A DNA stretch of 64,000 nt from assembly GCA_000531095.1 (NCBI GenBank), contig HG799466.1, positions 88,970 to 152,969 of the forward strand. The letters are read 5' to 3'. Positions 49,615 through 57,783 of this stretch are shown here, one piece after another. The notes under the pieces are model-generated. The model saw only the letters and a program-made list of their open reading frames with translations. It searched no databases and was not told where the DNA came from. The DNA is from Gemmata massiliana. GTDB lineage: Bacteria > Planctomycetota > Planctomycetia > Gemmatales > Gemmataceae. The position numbers were made by a program, and so were the translations under genes. Position 1 is the stretch's first letter; every line of letters begins with the position of its first letter.

Positions 49615-51312
49615 TCAGGCGGTCGCGGTTTCCAGCGCGACGCGCGTTTCCGGGGCCAGCGCGCCGAAGAACGGCACCGCCCGTGCGAGTTCCTTCCGGA
49701 CCGCGTCGGGCTGCACCAGTCCCCGGCGCCCGAGCAGATCGAACGCCAGTTGCAACTCGCTCCGCGTTTCTTGCGGCGGGCGGGCGGCGCGGCCGAACGT
49801 CTGAACGTAGTTCGCGTGGTTCACGAACGTGCCGTCCTTCTCGAACCCGGTGGTGCCGGGGAGGATGTACTTGGCCGACGCGGTGACGACCGTCGGCAGG
49901 ATGTCCTGCGCGACGAGCAGCGCGGGCGCCTTCCAGTCGGTCGGGACGATCGCGTCGAGCTGCGACTTATCGGGGTACCCGCCGCTGAACCACATCGCGG
50001 CGACCGATTCCTTCGCGACGGTCGCGAACGGGATGACCGCGCCCTGAAGTTGTTTCAGAACTTCCTCGACGCCGAGTCGATTCGGGGCCTTCTCCGCGCG
50101 GATCGTAAACTTCACCGGTTCGACTGGCTCGCCCCGCACGTTCTTGGGGTAAGTGTCGTCCGCGCCCACAACCGGAACCGGGCCGAGAACGAGCCGCACG
50201 TTCGGGGAGAGCGACTTGAAGTACGTCCCCAGCAGGAACGCTTCTTCCACCGTGAGGAACGGCGACAGGACCGCGACCACGCCCGCTGCGTTCGTTTGCG
50301 CGGCGGCCGCGAACGCCTGTTTCAGTTCGGGGACCAGCGAGCTCCACGCGACCGGCTTGAACTTCCCGTCCACCTTCGCCACGGGCCGGATGAAGCGCTC
50401 GCCCGAGTTCGCGTGGTGGTAGCCGTACCGCCCCTCGTCGCAGATGAAGTGCCCCTGCGCCTGAGGGTTGGTCCGCGCCCGAACGCGGTACACGATATCC
50501 TTGTTCGCGTCCACATAAGTGCTGCACCCGGTTGAGCACCGGTTGCACACGCCGTCGGTGGTCTTCAGGTACCAGACGCGCTGCTTGTAGAGGAAGTCCT
50601 TGCTCCCGAGCGCCCCGACCGGGCACAGGTCTACGACGTTCCCGGCGAGCTTGTTTTCGAGCGGCCGACCGGGGAACACGTCGATCTCTTCGTGGTGCCC
50701 GCGGCCGACGACCTGCAACTCCGCGGTGCCCGAGATCTCGCGCGTGAACCGCACGCACCGCGTACACATGATGCACCGGTCAGTGAACAGCGTGATCTTG
50801 CTCGACAAGTGCGGCTTGTTCGCGGGCGTGTTCTTCACGTCCACCATGCGCGACTCGGACCGGCCGTATTTGTACGAGAAGTCCTGGAGCTTGCACTCAC
50901 CGGCCTTGTCGCACACCGGGCAGTCGAGCGGGTGGTTGATGAGCAGACCTTCGAGCGTGTCCGCCTGGCTCTTCTTCGCCCGGTCGCCGAGCGCCGCGGC
51001 CTTCGTGTAGCCCGGGTCGTAGGGCAAAGCCGGCAATCCCTTGTCGCGCTTGTCGTACTCGCCGGTGACGATGACGGTGCCGTCTTTGACCGGGGTCTGG
51101 CACCCGGGCAGCACCTTCGGCTGCATCGTGACCTTGCCGTCCTTCAGGTCGCCGACCTCGACCAGACACATGCGGCACGACGCCACGACCGACAGCGCCT
51201 CGTGCCAACAGTAGTGCGGCACGAACACGCCGGCGAGTTCCGCCGCCTGCACGCAGTTGAGCCGCTTGGTGCCGATCTCGACCGGCTTGTCGTTTACGTA
51301 AACCGTCGGCAT
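49615..51312 (-). CDS. nuoG: NADH-quinone oxidoreductase subunit G (short form)
   Basis: A 565-residue iron-sulfur subunit of the complex I peripheral arm. The N-terminus binds one 2Fe-2S (HYCWHEALSVVASCRMCLVEV) and 4Fe-4S clusters through CPVCDKAGECKLQDF, RCIMCTRCVRFTREI and CNRCSTGCSTYV. The molybdopterin-like domain after about residue 300 is shorter than in E. coli (about 900 residues in total) and Thermus, so the C-terminal part is reduced. It transfers electrons from NuoE/NuoF clusters to NuoI. A lipoprotein gene and a small membrane protein separate it from nuoF, although the strand and spacing fit one transcript. Confidence 0.94.
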   Translation of the reverse strand: MPTVYVNDKPVEIGTKRLNCVQAAELAGVFVPHYCWHEALSVVASCRMCLVEVGDLKDGKVTMQPKVLPGCQTPVKDGTVIVTGEYDKRDKGLPALPYDPGYTKAAALGDRAKKSQADTLEGLLINHPLDCPVCDKAGECKLQDFSYKYGRSESRMVDVKNTPANKPHLSSKITLFTDRCIMCTRCVRFTREISGTAELQVVGRGHHEEIDVFPGRPLENKLAGNVVDLCPVGALGSKDFLYKQRVWYLKTTDGVCNRCSTGCSTYVDANKDIVYRVRARTNPQAQGHFICDEGRYGYHHANSGERFIRPVAKVDGKFKPVAWSSLVPELKQAFAAAAQTNAAGVVAVLSPFLTVEEAFLLGTYFKSLSPNVRLVLGPVPVVGADDTYPKNVRGEPVEPVKFTIRAEKAPNRLGVEEVLKQLQGAVIPFATVAKESVAAMWFSGGYPDKSQLDAIVPTDWKAPALLVAQDILPTVVTASAKYILPGTTGFEKDGTFVNHANYVQTFGRAARPPQETRSELQLAFDLLGRRGLVQPDAVRKELARAVPFFGALAPETRVALETATA

Positions 51313-51408
51313 TGCAAGTCGTCCGTATGTTCCCAGAACCGCGGGTGCCAGCCCGACCGGTATCGAGTCGGAAAAAGAGCGGGCGGAGCGCCCGCGGTCC
51401 CGGGATCG

Positions 51409-52134
51409 TTACTTCCCCAATCGCGCTTTCAGCTCCGCGGCGGTGAGCGTTTCCACACCGTTCTGACTCACCACCAGCCCGCCGTTCAGGTACGCCCGGG
51501 CCTCGAACGCCCATACACTCTCGCGCGATGTCGAACCGGTCAGGATGATGGCCCCGTCCTTGACCAGTGCCGCGGCGGGCGAACTCGCTTCCCGAAGAGC
51601 CGCGTAAGTCAATGCGGCGGTGGGCATCTTTCCGCTCGCGCCCGAAGCGTTCTCGATGAAGACCCACACTTCCCGCATGTCGGCCATCGCGACGATCTTG
51701 TTTGCGGCACCGATCGGTGTCCCACCTCCCGCTGCAATCGGCGGTGGGTTGACTGGCACCGGCTGGAGTACGCCCGCGACGGGCGGCTTACCCCCTCCGC
51801 CCGGTTGCACTCCAGGTACCGGAGCCGCGAACCCGCCTTGCGGTGCCGACCCGATGTTGATCGGGGACGGGGGCTTTGAACCGACCGGTCCGCTATCAAC
51901 CGGGTTCTGCTTGGTCTGGAACCGATCGTCCTTCAACCAGCTCGGAGCGCCCTCGCCGCTACCGGCCTTCTTCTCATCGGGCTTCTTGTCAACGGGTGAT
52001 ACGGCCGGCGGCGTGCTCGCGCGGGCCTGTTCATTGTTGCTGTTGTTTGCAGGGGCAGTATTCTTCGCGCCCCGCTTCGCACAACCGATCATGAGTAACA
52101 AACACAGTCCGGCGACCAGGATTCGCGTACCCAT
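51409..52134 (-). CDS. Proline-rich lipoprotein inside the nuo operon
   Basis: A 241-residue predicted lipoprotein. The N-terminus MGTRILVAGLCLLLMIGCAKR has a lipobox (LMIGC, Cys18), so it should be lipidated and membrane-anchored. Next come a Ser/Asn/Lys region and a Pro/Gly-rich part (GGFAAPVPGVQPGGGGKPP). The C-terminal 90 residues (NKIVAMADMREVWVFIENASG, ALVKDGAIILTGSTSRESVW) look like a folded beta-rich domain without recognised family. The start at 52134 was chosen for the lipobox; the longer frame adds 29 codons. It lies 17 bp after a small membrane protein gene and 96 bp before nuoG, all on one strand. No known complex I subunit resembles it. Confidence 0.75.
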   Translation of the reverse strand: MGTRILVAGLCLLLMIGCAKRGAKNTAPANNSNNEQARASTPPAVSPVDKKPDEKKAGSGEGAPSWLKDDRFQTKQNPVDSGPVGSKPPSPINIGSAPQGGFAAPVPGVQPGGGGKPPVAGVLQPVPVNPPPIAAGGGTPIGAANKIVAMADMREVWVFIENASGASGKMPTAALTYAALREASSPAAALVKDGAIILTGSTSRESVWAFEARAYLNGGLVVSQNGVETLTAAELKARLGK

Positions 52135-52151
52135 TGGCGAAACCTCACGGG

Positions 52152-52538
52152 TTACCCGGGCGTCTGAAACCCCTTCATTGGCGATAAAAACATTACAAGA
52201 GCACCGAACAGCACAAGACAACCGAACCCGACTAAACCGACCACGGTCCCGACGAGTCCCAACAAGAACAGCCGGAATCGCTCACCACCACCCACCCCAG
52301 TCTGGTCTTGGGCATCGATGCACGCACCCAGTGTTTCGGGCACAACAACGAACAATCCCAGAAGCCCACAGACCGCAATCACGCATCCGGTCACTGTTAA
52401 GAACGGCCAGGGCAAAACTTCCGGTCCGCTCACCCACAGCAAGGCGATCGCTCCCACCCACGCGACAAACGGCGACCACACCGCGAACCACGCCGTCCGC
52501 CAGTACCGGGTTCCCGCAATTTTCGCGAGTGAAGTCAC
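52152..52538 (-). CDS. Small membrane protein inside the nuo operon
   Basis: A 128-residue protein with three predicted transmembrane helices (about 20-38, 46-68 and 88-118). The middle loop is GACIDAQDQTGVGGGERFR. I recognise no family. The start at 52538 lies 7 bp after the nuoF stop and the gene ends 17 bp before the lipoprotein start, so it is clearly in the same transcription unit. The pair interrupts the canonical nuoF-nuoG order. It may help assemble or anchor the complex; that is only inferred from position. Confidence 0.65.
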   Translation of the reverse strand: MTSLAKIAGTRYWRTAWFAVWSPFVAWVGAIALLWVSGPEVLPWPFLTVTGCVIAVCGLLGLFVVVPETLGACIDAQDQTGVGGGERFRLFLLGLVGTVVGLVGFGCLVLFGALVMFLSPMKGFQTPG

Positions 52539-52545
52539 GTCGACC

Positions 52546-53916
52546 TCAGTGCGAACCGGCCAGGGCGAGTGACTTTGCGTACTTGCTCTTCGCGCCGCTC
52601 TTGATCGCGGCCTCGAACTCCGCGCGGAACTTGCGGATCGCGGTCTTCACGGGCCACCCGGCCCCGTCCGACAGCCCGCAGATCGTTGTACCGGGCATGA
52701 TGCCGATTCGGTCGCCGACGTCAATCAGGATGTCCAGATCTTCCTTGCGCCCGAGCCCGCGCCGGAGCCGGTCGGTGATCTTCAACATCCAGCCCGTTCC
52801 CTCGCGGCACGGGGTACACTGCCCGCAGCTCTCGTGGCTGAAGAACTGGCAGACATTGTGCAGCACGTCGATCATGCTGGTCTGGTCGTCGACCACGGTA
52901 ACGGCCGCGGTTCCGAGCCCGAGGCACCCGACGCGCCCCGGACCGTTGAAGTCCAAGGGTATGTCGTACTCGGTCTTACCGTCCTCGCCCTTGAGCGGGG
53001 CGTTCACGTCCACGAACCCCATGCTCAGCCCGCCGGGGTTCACGGCCTTCGCCTTGCGGCCCTTCCACACGCCGCCGCCGTGTTTCTCCACGAGATCGCG
53101 GAGCGTCACACCCATCGGCAGCTCGACGCACACCGGCTTCTCGACGTGCCCCGCGAGCGTGTACAGCTTGGGGCCGTAGCTCCCGGCATCGCGCGGGTTC
53201 TTCGGGTCGGGTGGCACGCCGAGCGACTTGAACCAGTCGATCCCGCGCTTCATGATCTGCGTAACGCACGCGAGCGTTTCGACGTTGTTCACGATCGTCG
53301 GCTTGCGGAACGCCCCCTCGATCGCCGGGAACGGGGGCTTGATGCGCGGCCACGCGCGCTTCCCCTCCAGGCTCTCGATCAGCCCGGTCTCTTCCCCGCA
53401 GATGTACGCCCCGGCACCGCGGTGCAGCACGATGTCGAGGTTGAACCCGCTGCCCAGGATGTTCTGGCCGAGCAGTTTGGCCGCGTACAGTTCGTCGACG
53501 GCCGCCTGGAGCGAGCGGAACGAGTCCCCGTACTCGTAGCGGACGTAGTAGAACGCCTTCTGGGACCGGATGGCGTAACACGCCAGCATGATCCCTTCAA
53601 GCACCTGGTGGGGGTCTTTCTCCATCAGGATGCGGTTGTTGTACGTACACGGCTCGGACTCATCCGCGTTGACGCACAGGTAGATCGGTCCCGGGTGGTC
53701 CTTCGGCAGGAACGTCCACTTAAGGCCGCAGGGGAACCCCGCGCCGCCGCGCCCGCGCAGCCCGGCGTCCTTCACCTGCGTGATGACGTCGATCGGCTGC
53801 TTTTCTTTCAGCGCGCGTTCGATGGTGGCGTACCCGCCGTCGGCGCGGTACCCCTCCAGTTTGCCGCTGTTGGGCTTGTTGATGCGGGCCAGGAGTACGG
53901 GTTCGTATGCAGGCAT
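52546..53916 (-). CDS. nuoF: NADH-quinone oxidoreductase subunit F
   Basis: A 456-residue flavoprotein that binds NADH and FMN and carries cluster N3 (4Fe-4S). FMN/NADH motifs are GRGGAGFPCGLKW (G-R-G-G-A-G-F), NADESEPCTYNNR, and GAGAYICGEETGLIESLEGKR (short: GAGAYICGEETGLIESLEG). The cluster ligands are ESCGQCTPCREGTGWML (Cys-x-x-Cys-x-x-Cys) and a later Cys in TTICGLSDG. Length is normal. It follows nuoE by 79 bp, a gap filled by a dispersed palindrome, and precedes two non-nuo genes. Confidence 0.96.
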   Translation of the reverse strand: MPAYEPVLLARINKPNSGKLEGYRADGGYATIERALKEKQPIDVITQVKDAGLRGRGGAGFPCGLKWTFLPKDHPGPIYLCVNADESEPCTYNNRILMEKDPHQVLEGIMLACYAIRSQKAFYYVRYEYGDSFRSLQAAVDELYAAKLLGQNILGSGFNLDIVLHRGAGAYICGEETGLIESLEGKRAWPRIKPPFPAIEGAFRKPTIVNNVETLACVTQIMKRGIDWFKSLGVPPDPKNPRDAGSYGPKLYTLAGHVEKPVCVELPMGVTLRDLVEKHGGGVWKGRKAKAVNPGGLSMGFVDVNAPLKGEDGKTEYDIPLDFNGPGRVGCLGLGTAAVTVVDDQTSMIDVLHNVCQFFSHESCGQCTPCREGTGWMLKITDRLRRGLGRKEDLDILIDVGDRIGIMPGTTICGLSDGAGWPVKTAIRKFRAEFEAAIKSGAKSKYAKSLALAGSH

Positions 53917-53927
53917 CGGGTCTTCTC

Positions 53928-53999
53928 GTAGGTCGGGCTGTGCCCGACATCTTTCCCGCCGTTGTTCAGCGGCTCGTCGTCGGGCTGTGCCCGACCTAC
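53928..53999. repeat. Dispersed palindrome, GTCGGGCTGTGCCCGAC family (copy 1)
   Basis: Two 21-bp copies in opposite orientation, 53928-53948 and 53979-53999, each itself palindromic around GTCGGGC-TGT-GCCCGAC. It occupies the nuoE-nuoF gap, and the right copy supplies the nuoE stop codon (TAG of GTAGG). The same element occurs at 60756-60834. Confidence 0.88.
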
Positions 54000-54478
54000 T
54001 TGAGTTTCAGCTCCGTAATCAACTGGTCGGCCTTTTCGGGCGTCACGTTCATGGCGTGGACGTCGTTCACCAAGCAGGCCGGGGCACCGTCGCACGCCCC
54101 GATGCACTCCGCGAACTCCAGCGTGATCTTGCCGTCGGCCGTCGCGTGACCGCACGACACGCCGAGCTTGTGTTCGCAGTGCTCGATGAGTTCGTAGGCC
54201 CCGCGGAGCATGCACGCCAGCCCGCGACACACCCACAACCGCGTCGTACCGAGCTTCTGGCCCTCGCCCTTGAAGAACTCGTAGAAGGTCATCGTGTCGT
54301 GAACTTCCGACGGGTGCAGTTCGAGGATCTCGGCGATCTCGACGATGGCCTCGTTCGACACCGTGCGCAGTTCGTCGTGAACGAGGTGCAGCGCCGGCAG
54401 CGTCACCGCCTGCTTACGCGGGTACTTCGGGATGTACGCCCGAATGCGGTTCTTCAGATCTTCGGAAAGCGCGGCCAT
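53996..54478 (-). CDS. nuoE: NADH-quinone oxidoreductase subunit E
   Basis: A 160-residue 2Fe-2S (N1a) subunit with a thioredoxin-like fold. The cluster ligands are two cysteine pairs: VCRGLACMLRG (C-x4-C) and ECIGACDGAPACLVN (C-x3-C). The N-terminal PKYPRKQAVTLPALHLV and SEVHDTMTFYEFF match the family. The start at 54478 gives the usual beginning; the longer frame reads into a palindrome. The stop codon belongs to the dispersed palindrome 53928-53999. Flanked by two different palindrome families. Confidence 0.95.
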   Translation of the reverse strand: MAALSEDLKNRIRAYIPKYPRKQAVTLPALHLVHDELRTVSNEAIVEIAEILELHPSEVHDTMTFYEFFKGEGQKLGTTRLWVCRGLACMLRGAYELIEHCEHKLGVSCGHATADGKITLEFAECIGACDGAPACLVNDVHAMNVTPEKADQLITELKLK

Positions 54479-54500
54479 CGTCGCCCCCAAGCCCCAAACG

Positions 54501-54604
54501 GCCAGGGGTTGAAACCCCTGGCTATTCTCGGTGACCCCTTCGGGGTCACTGCCTTTGGACCCCGAAGGGGTCACCGGTAGTAGCCAGGGGTTTCAACCCC
54601 TGGC
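54501..54604. repeat. Nested palindromic element, CCAGGGGTTGAAACCCCTGG family
   Basis: Outer copies at 54501-54524 and 54580-54604 are each palindromic (CCAGGGGTTGAAACCCCTGG) and are inverted relative to each other. Inside lie GGTGACCCCTTCGGGGTCAC (54530-54549) and its inverted partner (54558-54575). It fills the 140-bp nuoD-nuoE gap. Confidence 0.88.
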
Positions 54605-54618
54605 GAGCCGGCCGCGCG

Positions 54619-55848
54619 TCAGCGGTCCAACTCCGCGGCAATAATATTCAAGCTCCCCAGCACGGCGGGCACGTCAGAAATCTGGTGCCCCTCCATCATC
54701 ATCGGGAACACCGCGAAGTGGATGAACGACGGCGGGCGCGTCCGCGCGCGGAACGCCTTCCCTCCTCCATCAGCAACCACGTAGAACCCGAGTTCGCCGT
54801 TCGCGGTTTCGTGCGCCCCGTACACCTCTTCCGTCGGCGTCTCCCACCGGCGGTTCCACATGAACAGCTCGAAGTGCTGAATCAGCCCCTCGATACTGCG
54901 GTAGGTCGCGTTCTTGTCCGGAATCGTGAGCTTGTCGTTGAGATCGACGTTCACGGGACCGGTCGGGAGGTTCTCGACGGCCGCGTTGATGATCTTCCAC
55001 GACTCCAGCATCTCGCCCATGCGGACCAGGTAGCGGTTGTAGCAGTCCCCGCCCTTCCCGCACACGACCTTGAACGCGCCCGCGAGATCCTTGTACGCGA
55101 GGTACGGCTCGTCCTTACGAAGGTCGCGAACCACGCCGCTCGCACGCGCCACGGGACCGGAGCAACTCGTGTTGATCGCCTCTTCCTTCGTCAATACGCC
55201 GATGCCCTTCGTGCGGTCGATGAAGATGCGGTTGCGGTTCAGGAGCCGGACGATGTCTGCGTGGACCTTCGGGAACGTCTTCACGAAGTCCCGGACCTGG
55301 GCCACGACGTCGTCGGAGATGTCGGCCATCAGCCCGCCGACGCGCGTGTAGCTCGGGTGAAACCGCTGCCCGGCAGTCGATTCGATGATGTTGTACACCT
55401 TCTCGCGGGCATTGAAGGCGTACAGGAACGCGGTCAGCGCCCCGAGGTCGAGAGCCGCCGCGCCCACGCACAACAAGTGATCGCTGATGCGCGCCAGTTC
55501 CGCCAGAATGGTGCGGATGTACTTGCACCGCGGGGTGATCTCGATCCCGATCAGCTTTTCGATCGTGTGGTGCCACGCGACCTCGTTCGCGACCGGGGAG
55601 ATGTAGTTCATCCGGTCGACGATGGTCACGTACTGGTTGAAGTCGAGGTCTTCGCCGAGCTTCTCGAACCCGCTGTGCAGGTACCCGATGTCGGGCACGG
55701 CCTTAACGATGGTTTCGCCGTCGAGCGTGAGGATGAGGCGCAGCGTGGTGTGCGTGGCCGGGTGCTGCGGCCCGAAGTTCAGGGTGTAGAGGAACTCCTG
55801 GTCCGCACCAGCGAGGTCTTCGACGGGAGTAGCAGCCTCAATCGGCAT
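54619..55848 (-). CDS. nuoD: NADH-quinone oxidoreductase subunit D
   Basis: A 409-residue peripheral subunit (49-kDa type) lining the quinone cavity. Signatures are FGPQHPATHTTLRLILTLDGE (quinone-site His in GPQHPATH), GYLHSGFEKLGE near residue 75, and R-I-S-D-H-L (RISDHLLCVG) near 140. The C-terminal ...DVPAVLGSLNIIAAELDR (end DVPAVLGSLN) resembles the conserved D-P-V-x-G-x-x-D-R end, where D and R remain. Length is normal. It is a separate gene from nuoC, with a palindrome (55870-55952) between them. Confidence 0.96.
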   Translation of the reverse strand: MPIEAATPVEDLAGADQEFLYTLNFGPQHPATHTTLRLILTLDGETIVKAVPDIGYLHSGFEKLGEDLDFNQYVTIVDRMNYISPVANEVAWHHTIEKLIGIEITPRCKYIRTILAELARISDHLLCVGAAALDLGALTAFLYAFNAREKVYNIIESTAGQRFHPSYTRVGGLMADISDDVVAQVRDFVKTFPKVHADIVRLLNRNRIFIDRTKGIGVLTKEEAINTSCSGPVARASGVVRDLRKDEPYLAYKDLAGAFKVVCGKGGDCYNRYLVRMGEMLESWKIINAAVENLPTGPVNVDLNDKLTIPDKNATYRSIEGLIQHFELFMWNRRWETPTEEVYGAHETANGELGFYVVADGGGKAFRARTRPPSFIHFAVFPMMMEGHQISDVPAVLGSLNIIAAELDR

Positions 55849-55869
55849 CGCAATCTCCGAAGAGAAGAG

Positions 55870-55952
55870 TAGCCGCGGATGAACGCAGATTAGCGCGGAT
55901 CAAATCAATTCTTGCATCAACTCTTATCCGCGTTTATCTGCGTTCATCCGCG
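55870..55952. repeat. Dispersed palindrome, CGCGGATGAACGC family (copy 3)
   Basis: Left arm from 55870 (CCGCGGATGAACGCAGATTA) and right arm ending at 55952 (TTATCTGCGTTCATCCGCGG) are inverted. It is the same family as at 12496-12592 and 20078-20154. It fills most of the nuoC-nuoD gap. Confidence 0.88.
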
Positions 55953-55965
55953 GCACTCTTTTGTC

Positions 55966-56469
55966 TCAGCTATCCGCCCGGGTCACGGTCGGGAAGTTGT
56001 GCCGCTCGCCGTGCCCGCGGAGCGGGTAGTCCTTGCGGAGCGGGTACGCGGTGTACTCCGACGGCATCAGAATCCGACGCAGGTCCGGGTGCCCCGGGAA
56101 CCGCACGCCGTACATGTCGTAGACCTCGCGCTCCATCCAGTCGGCGCCGCGCCACAACTCCACGACCGACGGCAGTTCCGGGTCCGGATCGTTGGCGAAC
56201 GCTTTCACGAACAGGCGCTCACCGGTCTGGGTGTTGGTCAGGCCGTACACCACGCAGAAGCGGTCGGTCGCGCCCTGGTAGCCCAGGTAGTCGATCCCAC
56301 CGAGTTCCGCGAGAAAATCAAAACCCAACTCGTCCTTCAAGCACTTCAGCAGCGGGAACAGCACCGTGGGCGCCTTTTCCGCACTCACCAGTACGCGCTG
56401 ATTGTCCCGGAACGAGGACGTGGTGAACGCCCCCGGAAACTTCGCGCTAAGTGTGTCGAGGACCGGCAT
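55966..56469 (-). CDS. nuoC: NADH-quinone oxidoreductase subunit C
   Basis: A 167-residue 30-kDa-type subunit of the peripheral arm. The signature is EREVYDMYGVRFPGHPDLRRILMPSEY (short: EREVYDMYGVRFPGHPDLRR), followed by PLRKDYPLRGHGERH at the C-terminus. The N-terminus MPVLDTLSAKFPGAF is typical. The start at 56469 was chosen because 65 upstream codons overlap the end of nuoB and lack similarity. It is a separate protein, not the fused NuoCD of enterobacteria. Confidence 0.95.
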   Translation of the reverse strand: MPVLDTLSAKFPGAFTTSSFRDNQRVLVSAEKAPTVLFPLLKCLKDELGFDFLAELGGIDYLGYQGATDRFCVVYGLTNTQTGERLFVKAFANDPDPELPSVVELWRGADWMEREVYDMYGVRFPGHPDLRRILMPSEYTAYPLRKDYPLRGHGERHNFPTVTRADS

Positions 56470-56536
56470 AAGGAATCTCTTGCCTGGACCGCGGCCACGA
56501 GGACCGCCGCTCCGGGAATCGCCCGGAGCGAGGAAC

Positions 56537-57142
56537 TCATTTTGCCAACGGGAGTGAGCGCAACCGGGTGGCAGTGTTGTAATCGCCCGGCGCAACGATG
56601 GCTTCGTCCGCTCCGAGTTCGCGGGCCAGCGCGGTCGGACCTTCGTAGGCGGTGCGCGACGCAAACTCGCGTGCGTCGATGGTGCCCGTGCGCTGGATCT
56701 TTTCTTGCAGGTCGATGATCGAGCGGATCAACTGCTCGGGCCGCGGCGGGCACCCCGGAACGTACACGTCCACGGGAATGAACCGGTCGATTCCCTGCAC
56801 CACCGCGTAAGTGTCGAACACGCCGCCGCTGGAGGCGCACGCGCCCATGCTGATGCACCACTTCGGCTCCGGCATTTGCAGCCAGATGCGCTGCATCACC
56901 GGCACCATCTTCATCGCCACGCGACCCGCGACGATCATCACGTCGCACTGGCGCGGGCTGAACCGCATGGCTTCGGAGCCGAACCGGGCGATGTCGTAGC
57001 GGCTGCTCGCGGTGGCCATCAGCTCGATCCCGCAGCACGCGGTCGCGAACGGCATGGGCCACAGGCTGTGCTTGCGGGCCATGTTCGCGAGGTAGTCGAG
57101 CGGGGCGATCATGAAGTCCGGCAGCAGGTTCGTTAGCGCCAC
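56537..57142 (-). CDS. nuoB: NADH-quinone oxidoreductase subunit B
   Basis: A 201-residue subunit carrying cluster N2, the last iron-sulfur cluster before quinone. The adjacent cysteine pair is in [12 protein letters not shown], and the other ligands are in MGACASSGG and [26 protein letters not shown] is also typical. A GTG start at 57142 is used because it lies just before [10 protein letters not shown]-like text and overlaps the nuoA stop by 10 bp; no ATG in this frame gives the normal N-terminus. The C-terminal 40 residues are less conserved. Second gene of the operon. Confidence 0.96.
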   Translation of the reverse strand: MALTNLLPDFMIAPLDYLANMARKHSLWPMPFATACCGIELMATASSRYDIARFGSEAMRFSPRQCDVMIVAGRVAMKMVPVMQRIWLQMPEPKWCISMGACASSGGVFDTYAVVQGIDRFIPVDVYVPGCPPRPEQLIRSIIDLQEKIQRTGTIDAREFASRTAYEGPTALARELGADEAIVAPGDYNTATRLRSLPLAK

Positions 57143-57573
57143 TGGAACACCCCCTTCTTCCACGCATAGACGTAGGCGATCACGAACGTGACCAGGAACA
57201 CCATGATTTCGAGGAACACCACGGTGCCGAACACGGTCCGCCACGTCTGGTCGCCGCCCTCGCCGTAGGCGATCACGGCCCACGGGTAGAGGAACAGCAG
57301 TTCCACGTCGAACACGAGGAACAGGATCGCGATCAGGTAGAACTTGATGTCGAACTGCATCCGCGCCGAACCGATCGGGTCCATGCCCGATTCGTAGGGC
57401 ATCTGCTTGATCTTCGTCGGTTTGCGCGGCTTGAACGGGAACAGGTGAGTTCCGGCAATCGCGCCGACCGCGAACAGGACGCACACGATCGCGTAAATCA
57501 GGATCGGATAATACGCGGTGAGGTCGAACGCCGGTTCGATGCCGCCGGGGGTTTGAACGGGGGTGACTGACAT
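57133..57573 (-). CDS. nuoA: NADH-quinone oxidoreductase subunit A
   Basis: A 146-residue membrane subunit with three helices. The central signature is [40 protein letters not shown] (short landmarks: [15 protein letters not shown] and [12 protein letters not shown]), with the conserved Glu and Asp of the E-channel region. First gene of the nuo operon. ATG at 57573 has the strong box AGGGGAAGG; 32 further upstream codons run over the regulatory dyad and terminator and are rejected. The leader contains a dyad (57608-57625) and an intrinsic-terminator-like hairpin (57633-57662). Confidence 0.96.
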   Translation of the reverse strand: MSVTPVQTPGGIEPAFDLTAYYPILIYAIVCVLFAVGAIAGTHLFPFKPRKPTKIKQMPYESGMDPIGSARMQFDIKFYLIAILFLVFDVELLFLYPWAVIAYGEGGDQTWRTVFGTVVFLEIMVFLVTFVIAYVYAWKKGVFQWR

Positions 57574-57607
57574 GCCTTCCCCTGTCGTGCGGGCAACTAT
57601 GGCTTCT

Positions 57608-57625
57608 TTGTGAAGGATTTCACAA
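57608..57625 (-). promoter_or_regulatory. CRP/FNR-like dyad upstream of nuoA
   Basis: Perfect inverted repeat TTGTGAA-N4-TTCACAA, which contains the exact TGTGA-N6-TCACA pattern of CRP/FNR-family sites (57609-57624). It lies about 35 bp upstream of the nuoA ATG. TTGTGA could also be a -35 box with CATAGT 18 bp further on as -10. A related dyad precedes nuoJ. Confidence 0.55.
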
Positions 57626-57632
57626 GGGTGAC

Positions 57633-57662
57633 CAAAAAACAACCTCGACGGGTCGGTCGAGG
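57633..57662 (-). terminator. Intrinsic terminator between kinase gene and nuoA
   Basis: On the minus strand, stem CCTCGAC / GTCGAGG (57656-57662 and 57643-57649, 6-base loop) is followed by TTGTTTTTTGG, a good U-run. It is 122 bp beyond the kinase stop and 60 bp before nuoA. It may end kinase transcripts or act as an attenuator in a nuo leader. Confidence 0.7.
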
Positions 57663-57682
57663 CGTGCATTTCGTTCCTTGTG

Positions 57683-57710
57683 ATAGTACGGAGACGGGTT
57701 GCGCCGTCAA
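57683..57710 (-). promoter_or_regulatory. Possible sigma-70-type promoter facing nuoA
   Basis: On the minus strand TTGACG (57710-57705), a 16-bp spacer, then TACTAT (57688-57683). It would start RNA near 57676, upstream of the terminator-like hairpin, so the leader would be about 100 nt long. Whether this or the TTGTGA/CATAGT pair is used cannot be decided from sequence. Confidence 0.4.
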
Positions 57711-57783
57711 GAAAGGCGCGCGGTTGGGTGCCCGTGTTGGGCGTGCGGAGGCGGCAAACTCACCCGAACCGGACCGCGAGGTT

